From AP-15 sp963724435 (GTDB lineage Bacteria > Pseudomonadota > Alphaproteobacteria > ATCC43930 > CGMCC-115725), in the NCBI GenBank assembly GCA_963724435.1, contig CAVRUN010000005.1:124001-188000 (forward strand): a stretch of 64,000 bases of DNA. Direction: 5' to 3'. Position numbers and translations under genes: made by a program. Shown in pieces: positions 54,666 through 64,000 of the stretch (its first letter is position 1; each line of letters starts with the position of its first letter). Under the pieces are notes generated by a model. The model made no database searches and was not told the DNA's origin. It saw nothing but the letters and a program-made list of their open reading frames with translations.

Positions 54666-54974
54666 ATGATCCCAGGGGAGCTTTTCACCGGCGCCGGCGA
54701 TATCGAGATCAACGCCGGCCGGCAACCTCTCACATTGATCGTCGCCAACACTGGCGACCGGCCGATTCAGGTCGGCTCCCACTATCATTTCTATGAGACC
54801 AATTCGGCGCTGCAGTTCGATCGCGAGCCGACGCGCGGTTGTCGTCTCGATATCCCCGCCGGCACCGCGACCCGCTTCGAACCCGGGCAAAGCCGCGAAG
54901 TTCGCCTGATCCCTTACGCCGGTGCGCGTCGGGTGGTCGGCTTCAACGCCAAAATCAACGGCCCGCTGGATTAG
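54666..54974 (+). CDS. ureB: Urease subunit beta
   Basis: UreB of 102 residues: MIPGELFTGAGDIEIN, VANTGDRPIQVGSHYHFYE, NSALQFDR, LDIPAGTATRFEPGQSREV, and RRVVGFNAKINGPLD at the end. I chose this ATG because 15 further upstream codons lie in the palindromic repeat and are not family-like. The stop is four bases before ureC. Confidence 0.96.
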   Translation: MIPGELFTGAGDIEINAGRQPLTLIVANTGDRPIQVGSHYHFYETNSALQFDREPTRGCRLDIPAGTATRFEPGQSREVRLIPYAGARRVVGFNAKINGPLD

Positions 54975-54978
54975 TCCG

Positions 54979-56688
<1,710 letters not shown>

Positions 56689-56697
56689 CCGAAATGG

Positions 56698-56780
56698 CCC
56701 TCACCCGCCTCGCCGTGCTCGGCACCCTCTCCCGCATTGCGGGAGAGGGTGGACCCGCGCCTCGCGCGGGAGGGTGAGGG
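56698..56780. repeat. Large imperfect palindrome between ureC and ureE
   Basis: Outer arms CCCTCACCC/GGGTGAGGG enclose a perfect CACCCTCTCCCGC/GCGGGAGAGGGTG hairpin and a second CCCGCGC/GCGCGGG hairpin. The three-stem form is typical of a dispersed intergenic repeat family. It could attenuate the accessory genes relative to the structural genes. Confidence 0.7.
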
Positions 56781-56803
56781 TCTCCGTTACGGGGTGATGG
56801 ACA

Positions 56804-57268
56804 ATGTGGCGGGCGATTGCAGTCCATCACTGTGGCCAATGGCCGGGGGACGCGGCACAAGACACTGTGACGCTGGCCTATCTCGACCGGCATCGCCGCC
56901 GTATTCGGCTCGTCGCCGATTCCGGCCAGACATTTTTGCTCGATCTGCCACGAGCATCGCATCTCGGCGAAGGTGACGGTCTCGAGCTCGATTGCGGCAG
57001 CTACATCCGCGTCTGCGCGGCCGCCGAGCCAGTCCTCGAAATCACCGCGCAGGACCATGCGGCGCTTCTGCGCATCGCGTGGCATCTTGGCAACCGGCAT
57101 CTGCCGCTGCAGGTCGTGGGCGAGCTGCTGCGTATCCGCGCCGATCATGTCATTGCCGAGATGGTGGCCGGTCTCGGCGGACGGCTGGCCGCGCTGGAGG
57201 CCCCTTTTGACCCCGAAATCGGCGCTTATGCGATCGCGGCCCCGCATCGCCACGACCACGATGGATAG
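56804..57268 (+). CDS. ureE: Urease accessory protein UreE (nickel chaperone)
   Basis: Delivers nickel to the UreDFG complex. The 154 residues include RRRIRLVADSGQTFLLDLP, LHHEM-family-like LHLGNRHLP as AWHLGNRHLPLQVV with the nickel His, LLRIRADHVIAEMVAGLG, and the C-terminus PHRHDHDG. The His tail is short compared with Klebsiella UreE. The stop overlaps ureF by eight bases. Confidence 0.93.
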   Translation: MWRAIAVHHCGQWPGDAAQDTVTLAYLDRHRRRIRLVADSGQTFLLDLPRASHLGEGDGLELDCGSYIRVCAAAEPVLEITAQDHAALLRIAWHLGNRHLPLQVVGELLRIRADHVIAEMVAGLGGRLAALEAPFDPEIGAYAIAAPHRHDHDG

Positions 57269-57985
57269 CAGAGGTCGAGATCAACCGGCGCTCCCTGCGG
57301 TGGAGGCCGGCACGGCGGGTTGGGCGCTCTATCGCCTGCTCGCCTGGCTGTCGCCAGCCTTCCCGATCGGCGCGTTCAGTTATTCGCACGGGCTTGAAGC
57401 CGCGGTCGAAAGCGGTGCCGTACGCGACCGCGCCTCGCTGCAATCCTGGATCGCGGCTATCGTGACGGGGGGCAGCGGGCGCATCGACGCCGACATTCTG
57501 CGCGATGCCCATCGTGCTGCCAGTGCCGGCGACCTCCTGGCATTGACTGCCGTCAACCAGCGCGGCCTCGCCTATCGCGCGACCGCCGAATTGGCTCTCG
57601 AAAGTCGTGCCCAGGGAGAGGCGTTTCTCGCTACCTGCCGTACCGCGTGGCCGAACTCGTTTCTCGACGAATGGGCGGCGATCGATCAACGACCCTGCTA
57701 CGCCGCTGCGGTCGGTGCGGCTACGGCGCGCACCGGCATCCCGCTCGAAGACGTGCTTCTCGCCTACCTGCAGGCGATGGCGGCTAACCTCGTTTCCGCC
57801 GGGTTACGCCTCGCCATTATCGGCCAGACCGAGGGGCAACGCATTTTAGCCGCGCTCGAAGCCGTCGTGACCCGAGCAGCACAGGACGCAGCGATACGCG
57901 ATCCGGCCGATTTCGGTTCTGCGACCTTTGCTGTCGATCTCGCCTCGATGACGCACGAAACCCAATATTCGAGACTGTTTCGCTC

Positions 57986-57989
<4 letters not shown>
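57261..57989 (+). CDS. ureF: Urease accessory protein UreF
   Basis: Helical accessory protein that acts as the GTPase-gating partner of UreG. RLLAWLSPAFPIGAFSYSHG, LEAAVESGAVRD, LAYLQAMAANLVSAGLRLA and DLASMTHETQYSRLFRS are diagnostic. The open frame runs upstream through ureE; I take the ATG at the ureE end, giving 242 residues. The TGA overlaps the ureG ATG (ATGA). Confidence 0.94.
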
Positions 57990-58612
<623 letters not shown>

Positions 58613-58715
58613 CAGCTAGGTGCTGAAGCCTGAGCCCGCACCGAGGGTGCGCCGCACGAAACAGCCCTTGTCGATCTCGAACAAATGAAAGCGTTGGCGG
58701 TGTAATCTCGCGGCG

Positions 58716-59711
58716 ATGCTGATGCTTTATCACAGTCGTGCGATGCGGGGCGAGCAACCGCGCGATCTCACCACCGCGAATTTGCCCGCCGAGGTCGCTT
58801 GGATCGACATGTTAAAGCCGACCCCCGAGGAGGTCGCGTTCGTCGAGCGGGAGACCGGCTTGCATGTGCCGAGCATGCCGGATCTGAGCGAGATCGAAAG
58901 TTCGAGCCGCCTGCGCAACCAGAATGGGGCGATTTATCTGAGCGCGCCGCTCGTTTACCAGGCGATCTCCGATGCACCGCTGACGACTCCCGTCGGCTTT
59001 GTGCTGACCCGGGAGCGGCTGATCACGGTGCGCTTTGAGGAGCTGACCTCATTCACCGCTTTCGCCAATACCGATTTGGGGGCGGAAAGTGATCCGTTGA
59101 CCAGTTCGGCAATTTTTGCCGGGCTGATGGACGAGATCACCGATCGGCTCGCCGACATTCTCGAAACCATTGCCACGGAACTCGATCAGCTGTCGCATCG
59201 GCTGTTCCGCAGCCCGGTCACCGAACCTGCATCGCGTCGCCCGCCGGCGCGCGAAAGCGCCGATCTCAGGATCATGCTGCGCCGGGTCGGCAATAGCGGC
59301 GATCTCGCCTCAAAGATCCGCGACAGTCTGCATGGGATCGGCCGCATCGTGCCGTATGTATCGACCTTGGCCGCGGATTGGCTGCCGCCCGAAGTCAAGC
59401 CGCGGCTCGAGACCGTACGCCAGGACGTGACGTCGCTGAATGACTATGATGCGCACATCAGCAACAAGGTTCAGCTGCTGCTCGACGCAACGCTTGGGCT
59501 GATCAATGTCGAGCAGAACAACATCATCAAGGTGCTGACGATTGTCTCGGTCGTCGGTATCCCGCCGACCCTGGTCGCTAGCATGTACGGGATGAATTTT
59601 AAAGATATGCCGGAATTGAGTTGGGCCTGGGGGTATCCCTACGGCCTGACGGTAATCGCGCTCAGCGCGGTCCTGCCATTGGTTTGGTTCAAGATTCGCG
59701 GCTGGATCTGA
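58716..59711 (+). CDS. CorA-family magnesium transporter (second copy)
   Basis: A 331-residue CorA relative: soluble N-terminal domain with VAWIDMLKPTPEEVAFVERE and VQLLLDATLGLINVEQNN, then two transmembrane helices around MYGMNFKDMPELSWAWGYP, and the tail WFKIRGW. It differs strongly from the ppk-linked CorA. It probably transports Mg2+ or another divalent ion, possibly Ni2+ or Co2+ given the urease neighbour. That specificity is only inference from position. Confidence 0.93.
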   Translation: MLMLYHSRAMRGEQPRDLTTANLPAEVAWIDMLKPTPEEVAFVERETGLHVPSMPDLSEIESSSRLRNQNGAIYLSAPLVYQAISDAPLTTPVGFVLTRERLITVRFEELTSFTAFANTDLGAESDPLTSSAIFAGLMDEITDRLADILETIATELDQLSHRLFRSPVTEPASRRPPARESADLRIMLRRVGNSGDLASKIRDSLHGIGRIVPYVSTLAADWLPPEVKPRLETVRQDVTSLNDYDAHISNKVQLLLDATLGLINVEQNNIIKVLTIVSVVGIPPTLVASMYGMNFKDMPELSWAWGYPYGLTVIALSAVLPLVWFKIRGWI

Positions 59712-59728
59712 TCCGAGCTGCCAACGCA

Positions 59729-59757
59729 AAACGCCCCCGGGGACACCGGAGGCGTTT
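59729..59757. terminator. Bidirectional rho-independent terminator
   Basis: AAACGCC pairs with GGCGTTT, extended by CCGG/CCGG across a five-base loop; T and A runs lie on both sides. It sits between the convergent CorA and Hsp20 genes and serves both. Confidence 0.85.
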
Positions 59758-59791
59758 CTTGCCGCTTTGTTAGATTTACGCTGCCTTAGCC

Positions 59792-60256
59792 TTAGGCGGC
59801 CTGTTTTTGCTCGACCACCTGAGGCTGCGGCTGTCCGCGGACGATCTCGATTTTGCGCGGCTTTGCCTCCTCGGGAACCTCGTGAATGAGGTCGACATGC
59901 AGCATGCCGTTGGTGAGGCTGGCGCCGACAACCTTGATATGGTCGGCGAGGCTAAAGCGGCGCTCAAAGGCCCGGCGGGCGATGCCGCGGTGCAAATAGC
60001 GGCCCTCGTCCTCTTCCTTTTTCGCTTTGCCGGTTACCAGCAGCGAATTCTCGTGCACGGTAACCTCGATTTCATCCGGCGAGAACCCGGCCACCGCCAT
60101 GGTTAGGCGATAGGCGTCTTCACCGGTCTTTTCGATGTTGTAAGGGGGGTAGGCGAGCGCGGCGTTGTCGACACGACTCGCTGCATCGACCAAACGGGTC
60201 AATCGATCAAAGCCGATCGTCGAACGGAACAGCGGGGAGAAATCAAAACGATCCAT
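59792..60256 (-). CDS. Small heat-shock protein Hsp20 (IbpA-like)
   Basis: ATP-independent chaperone of 154 residues. It begins MDRFDFSPLFRSTIGFDRL, followed by the alpha-crystallin domain (YRLTMAVAGFSPDEIEVTV, RYLHRGIARRAFERRFSLAD, GMLHVDLIHEVPEEAKP). The C-terminal IxI-like anchor is KIEIVRG. I chose the ATG after GGAGGATATGGTC because the two earlier ATGs are too near that site or lack one. A thermometer-like leader precedes it. Confidence 0.94.
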   Translation of the reverse strand: MDRFDFSPLFRSTIGFDRLTRLVDAASRVDNAALAYPPYNIEKTGEDAYRLTMAVAGFSPDEIEVTVHENSLLVTGKAKKEEDEGRYLHRGIARRAFERRFSLADHIKVVGASLTNGMLHVDLIHEVPEEAKPRKIEIVRGQPQPQVVEQKQAA

Positions 60257-60350
60257 GACCATATCCTCCATCGAGCAACATGGATTGGGCACTCGCAAGT
60301 AACGCCAAGTGCCATTTCACTGTCTGTGCGATCCCGGAATTGGCTACCGC
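60257..60350 (-). promoter_or_regulatory. Probable ROSE-type RNA thermometer in the Hsp20 leader
   Basis: The leader ends UUGCUCGAUGGAGGAU immediately before the start. UUGCU pairs with the AGGA ribosome site around a bulged G, the ROSE hallmark of rhizobial small heat-shock genes. A second hairpin with stem GGCACT/AGTGCC (60288-60313) lies upstream, as in ROSE leaders. Heat would open the weak final helix and permit translation. Confidence 0.7.
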
Positions 60351-60423
60351 ACGTCCAATAATTTGGTGCCGGAGAAAATTGCGTCAAGGGGCTGTGTTCG
60401 GCGGATCAAGCCGCCCGGGCCGG

Positions 60424-60651
60424 CTAAGGCTTGATGCCGAAGCCCTGAAATCGCTTGTTAAAGCGCGCAAGCTGACCACCCGTGTCAAGCAGCCGCTGCT
60501 GGCCGCCGGTCCAGGCGGGATGCGACTTTAAATCGATGTCGAGCCGCAGGGTGTCGCCCGCCTTGCCATAGGTCGAGCGTGTCGGATAGCTTGTTCCGTC
60601 GGTCATCACGATCGTGATTTCGTGATAGTCCGGGTGAATTCCCTGCTTCAT
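60424..60651 (-). CDS. rpmE: 50S ribosomal protein L31, cysteine-free type
   Basis: L31 of 75 residues: MKQGIHPDYHEITIVMTDGT, RSTYGKAGDTLRLDID, KSHPAWTGGQQRLLDTGGQL, ARFNKRFQGFG. It lacks the four zinc-binding cysteines, as is usual in alphaproteobacteria. GGAG is eight bases before the ATG; upstream codons are not family-like. Confidence 0.96.
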   Translation of the reverse strand: MKQGIHPDYHEITIVMTDGTSYPTRSTYGKAGDTLRLDIDLKSHPAWTGGQQRLLDTGGQLARFNKRFQGFGIKP

Positions 60652-60783
60652 CTTTGCGGCTCCAAAACCGCGCGTCTTATAGCGCAAGCCCGCCGGCGGG
60701 GCAACACCGGCGGGGAGAGTTCCCTGCGTCGTTCCAGGCAGAGGAGGACGGCGGCGCCGGCCCGCGCTGCCGCAAAAAGCTAT

Positions 60784-61275
60784 TTAGCGGTTGGTGCCGC
60801 TCGACGTCCCGAGATGGCCGCCGGTTACGGGCGAGGTGGTGCTGCCCGATCCGGTGTTCCGGTTTTCCAGGTTGTAGGCTTGCGCCTGTTGCAGCTGCTC
60901 CTTGGTCATGTCCAGGGTCAGCCGATTGTTGTCGGTCTTGATCGCATCGAGCGGAACCGCGACGTACTTGCCGCCCATACCGAGGAATGTCCCGACATCG
61001 ACGACGGCAGCCGCAACCCGGCCGTCCTTATCGATGATCAGATCCTTGACCGAACCGATGTCGCGGTTCTGGACATCATAAACGGTGCTGCCGAGCATTT
61101 TCGTCGCGCGTACCTGATCCGGCTGGATCTCGTTACCGGTCGGGTTGGTCGCTGCGGCGGCGCTGGTGGTCGTGGCGCTGCTATCTCTGGGTGCGGTCGT
61201 CGACTGTGCGAAAGCAAGCGGCGACGTCGCCATAAGGATCGCCGCAACTGCGGCGGTAAGGGTTGATTTTTTCAT
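60784..61275 (-). CDS. Exported PRC-barrel domain protein
   Basis: A 163-residue protein with a signal peptide (STLTAAVAAILMATSPLAFA) and a PRC-barrel: RATKMLGSTVYDVQNRDIGS, VKDLIIDKDGRVAAAVVDVG, GKYVAVPLDAIK. Similar exported PRC-barrel proteins are common in stress regulons of alphaproteobacteria; the ligand is unknown. A near-perfect EcfG promoter (GGAAC-N16-CGTT) lies 34 bases before the ATG. Confidence 0.85.
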   Translation of the reverse strand: MKKSTLTAAVAAILMATSPLAFAQSTTAPRDSSATTTSAAAATNPTGNEIQPDQVRATKMLGSTVYDVQNRDIGSVKDLIIDKDGRVAAAVVDVGTFLGMGGKYVAVPLDAIKTDNNRLTLDMTKEQLQQAQAYNLENRNTGSGSTTSPVTGGHLGTSSGTNR

Positions 61276-61308
61276 GACCTCTCCTGTCTAAACTCAGACG
61301 TTTAGGAT

Positions 61309-61333
61309 AACGGCGTGTATTGACGTCGGTTCC
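61309..61333 (-). promoter_or_regulatory. EcfG-type promoter before the PRC-barrel gene
   Basis: Reverse strand GGAAC, 16 bases, CGTT matches the EcfG consensus of the alphaproteobacterial general stress response. It lies 34 bases upstream of the ATG, leaving room for a transcription start and AGGAGAGG ribosome site. Confidence 0.65.
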
Positions 61334-61344
61334 GACCAACGCGG

Positions 61345-61425
61345 TCAGACGACATGGAACAAGAACAATAGGATGATGATAGGGATCGGGATCCCGAGTA
61401 GCCAAAGAAGTAGGCCTCTGCCCAT
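61345..61425 (-). CDS. 26-residue single-helix membrane peptide
   Basis: A strong AGGAGGGG ribosome site lies four bases before an ATG that opens a 26-codon frame, MGRGLLLWLLGIPIPIIILL then FLFHVV and TGA. The peptide is almost entirely hydrophobic, with a basic N-terminus, and would span the membrane once. Similar peptides are scattered in alphaproteobacteria, but I know no function. It lies between csbD and the PRC-barrel gene on the same strand, so it is likely part of the same stress response. Confidence 0.7.
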   Translation of the reverse strand: MGRGLLLWLLGIPIPIIILLFLFHVV

Positions 61426-61457
61426 TTTGCCCCTCCTGTAGAATAATGGATCGAGAG

Positions 61458-61643
61458 CTATTTCTTATTTATAACTTCTCGAACGGCGTCCTTGGCATGG
61501 CCAACGGCACTCCGTGCCCGGCCTTCGGCCTTCTCTGCTTTGCCTTCAGCTTCCGTGTGCTTATCACCGACAGCGCGGCCGACACCTTCTTTAATCGCGC
61601 CGGTAGCTTTCTTGATGCCGCCGGCGATACGGTCTTTATCCAT
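61458..61643 (-). CDS. CsbD-family stress protein
   Basis: A 61-residue hydrophilic helical protein: MDKDRIAGGIKKATGAIKEG, then AEGKAEKAEGRARSAVGHAK. This is the CsbD pattern, a marker of general stress regulons with unknown mechanism. A candidate EcfG promoter lies 37 bases before the start. Confidence 0.9.
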   Translation of the reverse strand: MDKDRIAGGIKKATGAIKEGVGRAVGDKHTEAEGKAEKAEGRARSAVGHAKDAVREVINKK

Positions 61644-61959
61644 CTTGGTTTTCCTTGTGCGATGCTAGTCAGAGTCAAGAACAGTTCCGGCTCATCATCG
61701 GTTCCGCGAAAACTTGATTCAGATTATTGCTTGTACCGGCCAGCGCGCGTCGCGCCCGGTCGCCGCCTTCGCTTAAACCGGCTCATCGCGGAGCCAATTT
61801 CTTTAATTGGGTGTTTGTACCTTGCTAAAGCTCACGGTGCCGCTGCAGCCGTTGACGTGAATTTGGAGGCGAAGGTGGAAGGTTGCCCGACCCTCTGGGC
61901 AGGCATGCGGGCGCGAGCTAAATCGACACAATGAATTCGCTGCGGGGAGACAAAGTTAA
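61644..61959. other. Divergent intergenic region between csbD and the AI-2E permease
   Basis: These 316 bases contain the csbD promoter candidate at one end and presumably the permease promoter at the other. I see no reading frame, tRNA or repeat in the remainder. Confidence 0.6.
61680..61705 (-). promoter_or_regulatory. Candidate EcfG promoter before csbD
   Basis: Reverse strand GGAAC, 17 bases, TGTT. The -10 differs from CGTT by one base, as in the 10.8 kb site. Its position and the stress gene downstream support the call. Confidence 0.5.
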
Positions 61960-63846
61960 ATGGCAGATCCACTGCCGGACACCGGGCGTGGCCGCAGCGA
62001 AGACCAGTCACGCGGCCGGACCGGCATGCTGACCTTCATAACGGTTGCGGTCATCGTAGCCGCGCTTTATTTCGCCCGCGAGGTTCTCGTTCCGTTTGCG
62101 CTCGCCATCCTGCTTAGCTTTTTGCTGATGCCGGCGGTGCGGCTGCTGCGCCGGGTGCGCGCGGGCCGGGTGACGTCGGTTGGTATTACCGTGCTGATTG
62201 CCTTTCTGGCGATCTTTGCGTTTGGCGCCATCGTCACTCAAGAAATCTCCCTGCTCGGGCCCGAGCTGCCGCGATATCAGCATAATATCGAGTCGAAGCT
62301 GCGCGCGCTTCCCAAAGCGATCCCGCTTCAGCGGGTAGCCGGAGCGCTTCACCAAATGACCGCGACGCTGAAGCGGTCCGAGGCGACCGGCACGGCGCCG
62401 ACAGCGCAAAGTCCAGACTCCAGTAGCGCCGAAGCGGCCAAGCCGCTGCCGGTCGAGATCGAGCAGCCGGCGCCGACGCCGATGCAGATCGCCGAAACCG
62501 TAATCGGTCCGTTACTCCAGCCTTTGGCGACGGCCGGCTTGGTGATTGTGCTTGTGGTGTTTATCCTGCTCGAGCGCGAGGTCTTGCGCGACCGCCTGTT
62601 GAGACTGGCCGGCGGCGGCGATCTGCACCGAACCACGGAGGCGATGAACGAAGCGGCGCAGCGGGTCAGCCGCTATCTGATATCGCAGCTTGCGGTCAAT
62701 ACCGTCGAAGGCGTCCTAATCGGGATTGGCCTCGCGGTGATCGGGATCCCCAATGCCGCATTATGGGGCATTCTCGCAGTGCTGCTGCGCTTTATCCCTT
62801 ATCTCGGGATTGTCATTGCGGCGGCGTTTCCGATCGCCCTCGCTTTTGCGGTCAGTCCCGGATGGGCGCTCGTCTTATGGACGGTGCTGTTGTTCATCGG
62901 CATCGAGGCGATCGTCGCCAATATCGTCGAGCCTTATCTTTATTCCGGATCTACCGGGCTCTCCTCAATCGCCGTGATCATTGCCGCGATCTTCTGGACC
63001 TGGCTGTGGGGCCCGATCGGGCTGTTGCTGTCGACGCCGCTGACCGCCTGCCTTCTGGTTCTCGGCCGCCACGTGCCGCAGCTGACGTTTCTTGATGTAA
63101 TCCTCGGCAGCGACCCGGTACTAACCCCCGACGAAACATTTTACCAGCGTCTGCTCGCCGGCGATCCGGAAGAGGCGACTGAGCAGGCCGAAGAGTTCGC
63201 GAAAGAAAAATCGCTTGAGGAGTTCGCTCAGGAGGTTGCGTTGCCGGTGCTGGTGCGAGCGCAATCTGACAGCGACCGCGGGATTCTGCCGCCCGAGCGG
63301 CGCGCCACGGTCAAGGATGGGTTTGCACGCATTCTCGAAAATCTGTTCGACGATTCGGTCATAAACTCGGAGGCCGCCCCCGAAGCCGGCGCAATTGCCG
63401 TCGATAGCGGCTTTGTCGTGTGCTTGGCTGGCCGCAATGAACTCGACGAGGCGGCGGCGATGCTGCTCGCCAGCTTATTGCGGGCGCGCGGCCATCACGC
63501 CTACGTGTTCCCGCCGGATTCGCCGGCGGCACTGGGTGGCCATCGGGTGGCGCTCAGGGATGCAGCGGTGGTCTGCCTGTCGTTGATCAGCACCAGCTCC
63601 GCCGCGCGCGCCCGGCATATCGTTCGCCGGTTGCGGCGGCGAGCGCCTCGGGCCCGCATCATAGCCGGCTTCTGGGGGCTGGGCGGCGGCGATACGCCGG
63701 CGCCCGACACGCTGGCGATCACTTCGGCCGATGCGATCGCGACTACGCTGGACGAGGCGATTACCGAGATAGAAGCACGACTGACAGGATTGCCGGCAAC
63801 TCAGGACGGCCCATCCGGTGTCGCGGTCCGGGCTCAGGCCGGCTGA
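61960..63846 (+). CDS. AI-2E family permease with long C-terminal domain
   Basis: A 628-residue protein. Residues about 22-385 are the eight-helix AI-2E/PerM permease domain (LVPFALAILLSFLLMPAVR, LIGIGLAVIGIPNAALWGIL, ALLRFIPYLG-like LLRFIPYLGIVIAAAFPIA, PYLYSGSTGLSSIAVII). The rest is soluble: an acidic helix (GDPEEATEQAEEFAKEKS) and then a Rossmann-like region (GFVVCLAGRNELDEAAAMLL, ARGHHAYVFPPDS, HIVRRLRRRAPRARIIAGFW). The latter resembles a cobalamin-binding fold without the ligand His. Substrate unknown. The end overlaps the convergent antiporter gene by 13 bases. Confidence 0.88.
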   Translation: MADPLPDTGRGRSEDQSRGRTGMLTFITVAVIVAALYFAREVLVPFALAILLSFLLMPAVRLLRRVRAGRVTSVGITVLIAFLAIFAFGAIVTQEISLLGPELPRYQHNIESKLRALPKAIPLQRVAGALHQMTATLKRSEATGTAPTAQSPDSSSAEAAKPLPVEIEQPAPTPMQIAETVIGPLLQPLATAGLVIVLVVFILLEREVLRDRLLRLAGGGDLHRTTEAMNEAAQRVSRYLISQLAVNTVEGVLIGIGLAVIGIPNAALWGILAVLLRFIPYLGIVIAAAFPIALAFAVSPGWALVLWTVLLFIGIEAIVANIVEPYLYSGSTGLSSIAVIIAAIFWTWLWGPIGLLLSTPLTACLLVLGRHVPQLTFLDVILGSDPVLTPDETFYQRLLAGDPEEATEQAEEFAKEKSLEEFAQEVALPVLVRAQSDSDRGILPPERRATVKDGFARILENLFDDSVINSEAAPEAGAIAVDSGFVVCLAGRNELDEAAAMLLASLLRARGHHAYVFPPDSPAALGGHRVALRDAAVVCLSLISTSSAARARHIVRRLRRRAPRARIIAGFWGLGGGDTPAPDTLAITSADAIATTLDEAITEIEARLTGLPATQDGPSGVAVRAQAG

Positions 63847-64000
63847 CTGCGATCAAGCCGGCGCCGCAATGCGCCTGCGATACTTAAAGCGGCTGGGTTG
63901 AGGGTGATCGAGATCAGCGCTCCGGCGAGGATCAGATTCTGGCCCTCGACGCTTAGCAAGCTGTGCGACGTGCCGAGGGCCGCCAGCATGAAAGAAAATT
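63834..64000 (-). CDS. CPA2-type cation:proton antiporter (C-terminal fragment at window edge)
   Basis: The frame runs off the right edge and ends in TGA inside the AI-2E gene. Its 54 codons read FSFMLAALGTSHSLLSVEGQ, then NLILAGALISITLNPAALSI and a basic tail. This matches the last membrane helices of KefB/YbaL-type antiporters, without a visible RCK domain after it. Most of the gene lies outside the window, so family detail is limited. Confidence 0.7.
   Translation of the reverse strand, partial: FSFMLAALGTSHSLLSVEGQNLILAGALISITLNPAALSIAGALRRRLDRSQPA

Overview
This window comes from a GC-rich bacterial chromosome. The gene content points to an alphaproteobacterium, probably Rhodospirillales-like. 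The evidence is the priA-atpH-atpA-atpG-atpD order, a DUF484-xerC pair, a cysteine-free L31, candidate EcfG-type stress promoters, a probable ROSE thermometer in front of a small heat-shock gene, and many DUF or dioxygenase families typical of soil alphaproteobacteria. The assignment is inference; no rRNA is present. I see no CRISPR array, no prophage and no complete insertion sequence.

Layout. 1-9.8 kb is housekeeping: the F1 ATP synthase genes (atpD cut by the left edge), priA, DUF484, a frameshifted xerC and an SDR. 9.8-10.8 kb holds two stress or envelope genes behind a candidate EcfG promoter. 11-19.8 kb is a catabolic region: amidohydrolase, VOC protein, fluoroacetate-dehalogenase-like hydrolase, SDR, acyl-CoA ligase, lipoyl-domain/hydrolase fusion, TauD dioxygenase and LLM flavin oxidoreductase. 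20.2-23.3 kb is a small TadG-TadE-TadE operon joined by GTGA overlaps and badly broken by frameshifts. 23.9-28.1 kb has a DUF2182/DUF1326/DUF1326 set, an MBL hydrolase and a sterol-desaturase-like protein. 28.3-29.8 kb carries a PEP-CTERM protein and an AT-rich gap.

29.8-39.9 kb holds an unusual lytic transglycosylase with five Cys-bounded repeats, an MFS carrier, a pentapeptide-repeat/potassium-channel fusion, and a phosphate/polyphosphate/magnesium series (PiT, CBS-BON, Ppk1, CorA). 39.9-50 kb contains an HpcH/HpaI aldolase, tRNA-Leu(CAA), a D-aminoacylase-type amidohydrolase, a fused LigAB-type dioxygenase, an arginine-rich disordered protein, a VOC protein, an ABC binding protein, an MBL hydrolase and a gamma-glutamyltransferase homologue. 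50.1-58.6 kb is a urease locus in which formamidase, an AmiS/UreI channel, FmdB, the fluoride channel CrcB and DUF190 lie between ureD and ureA. The locus would release ammonia from amides and urea and keep fluoride out. 58.7-64 kb has a second CorA, Hsp20, rpmE, and a stress group (PRC-barrel protein, a 26-residue membrane peptide, CsbD), then an AI-2E-type permease and the tail of a CPA2 antiporter.

Frameshifts recur between 8 and 25 kb (xerC, VOC, tadG, tadE, DUF2182). They are usually one surplus base, several in GGG/CCC runs. Sequence error and real decay cannot be separated from the sequence alone.
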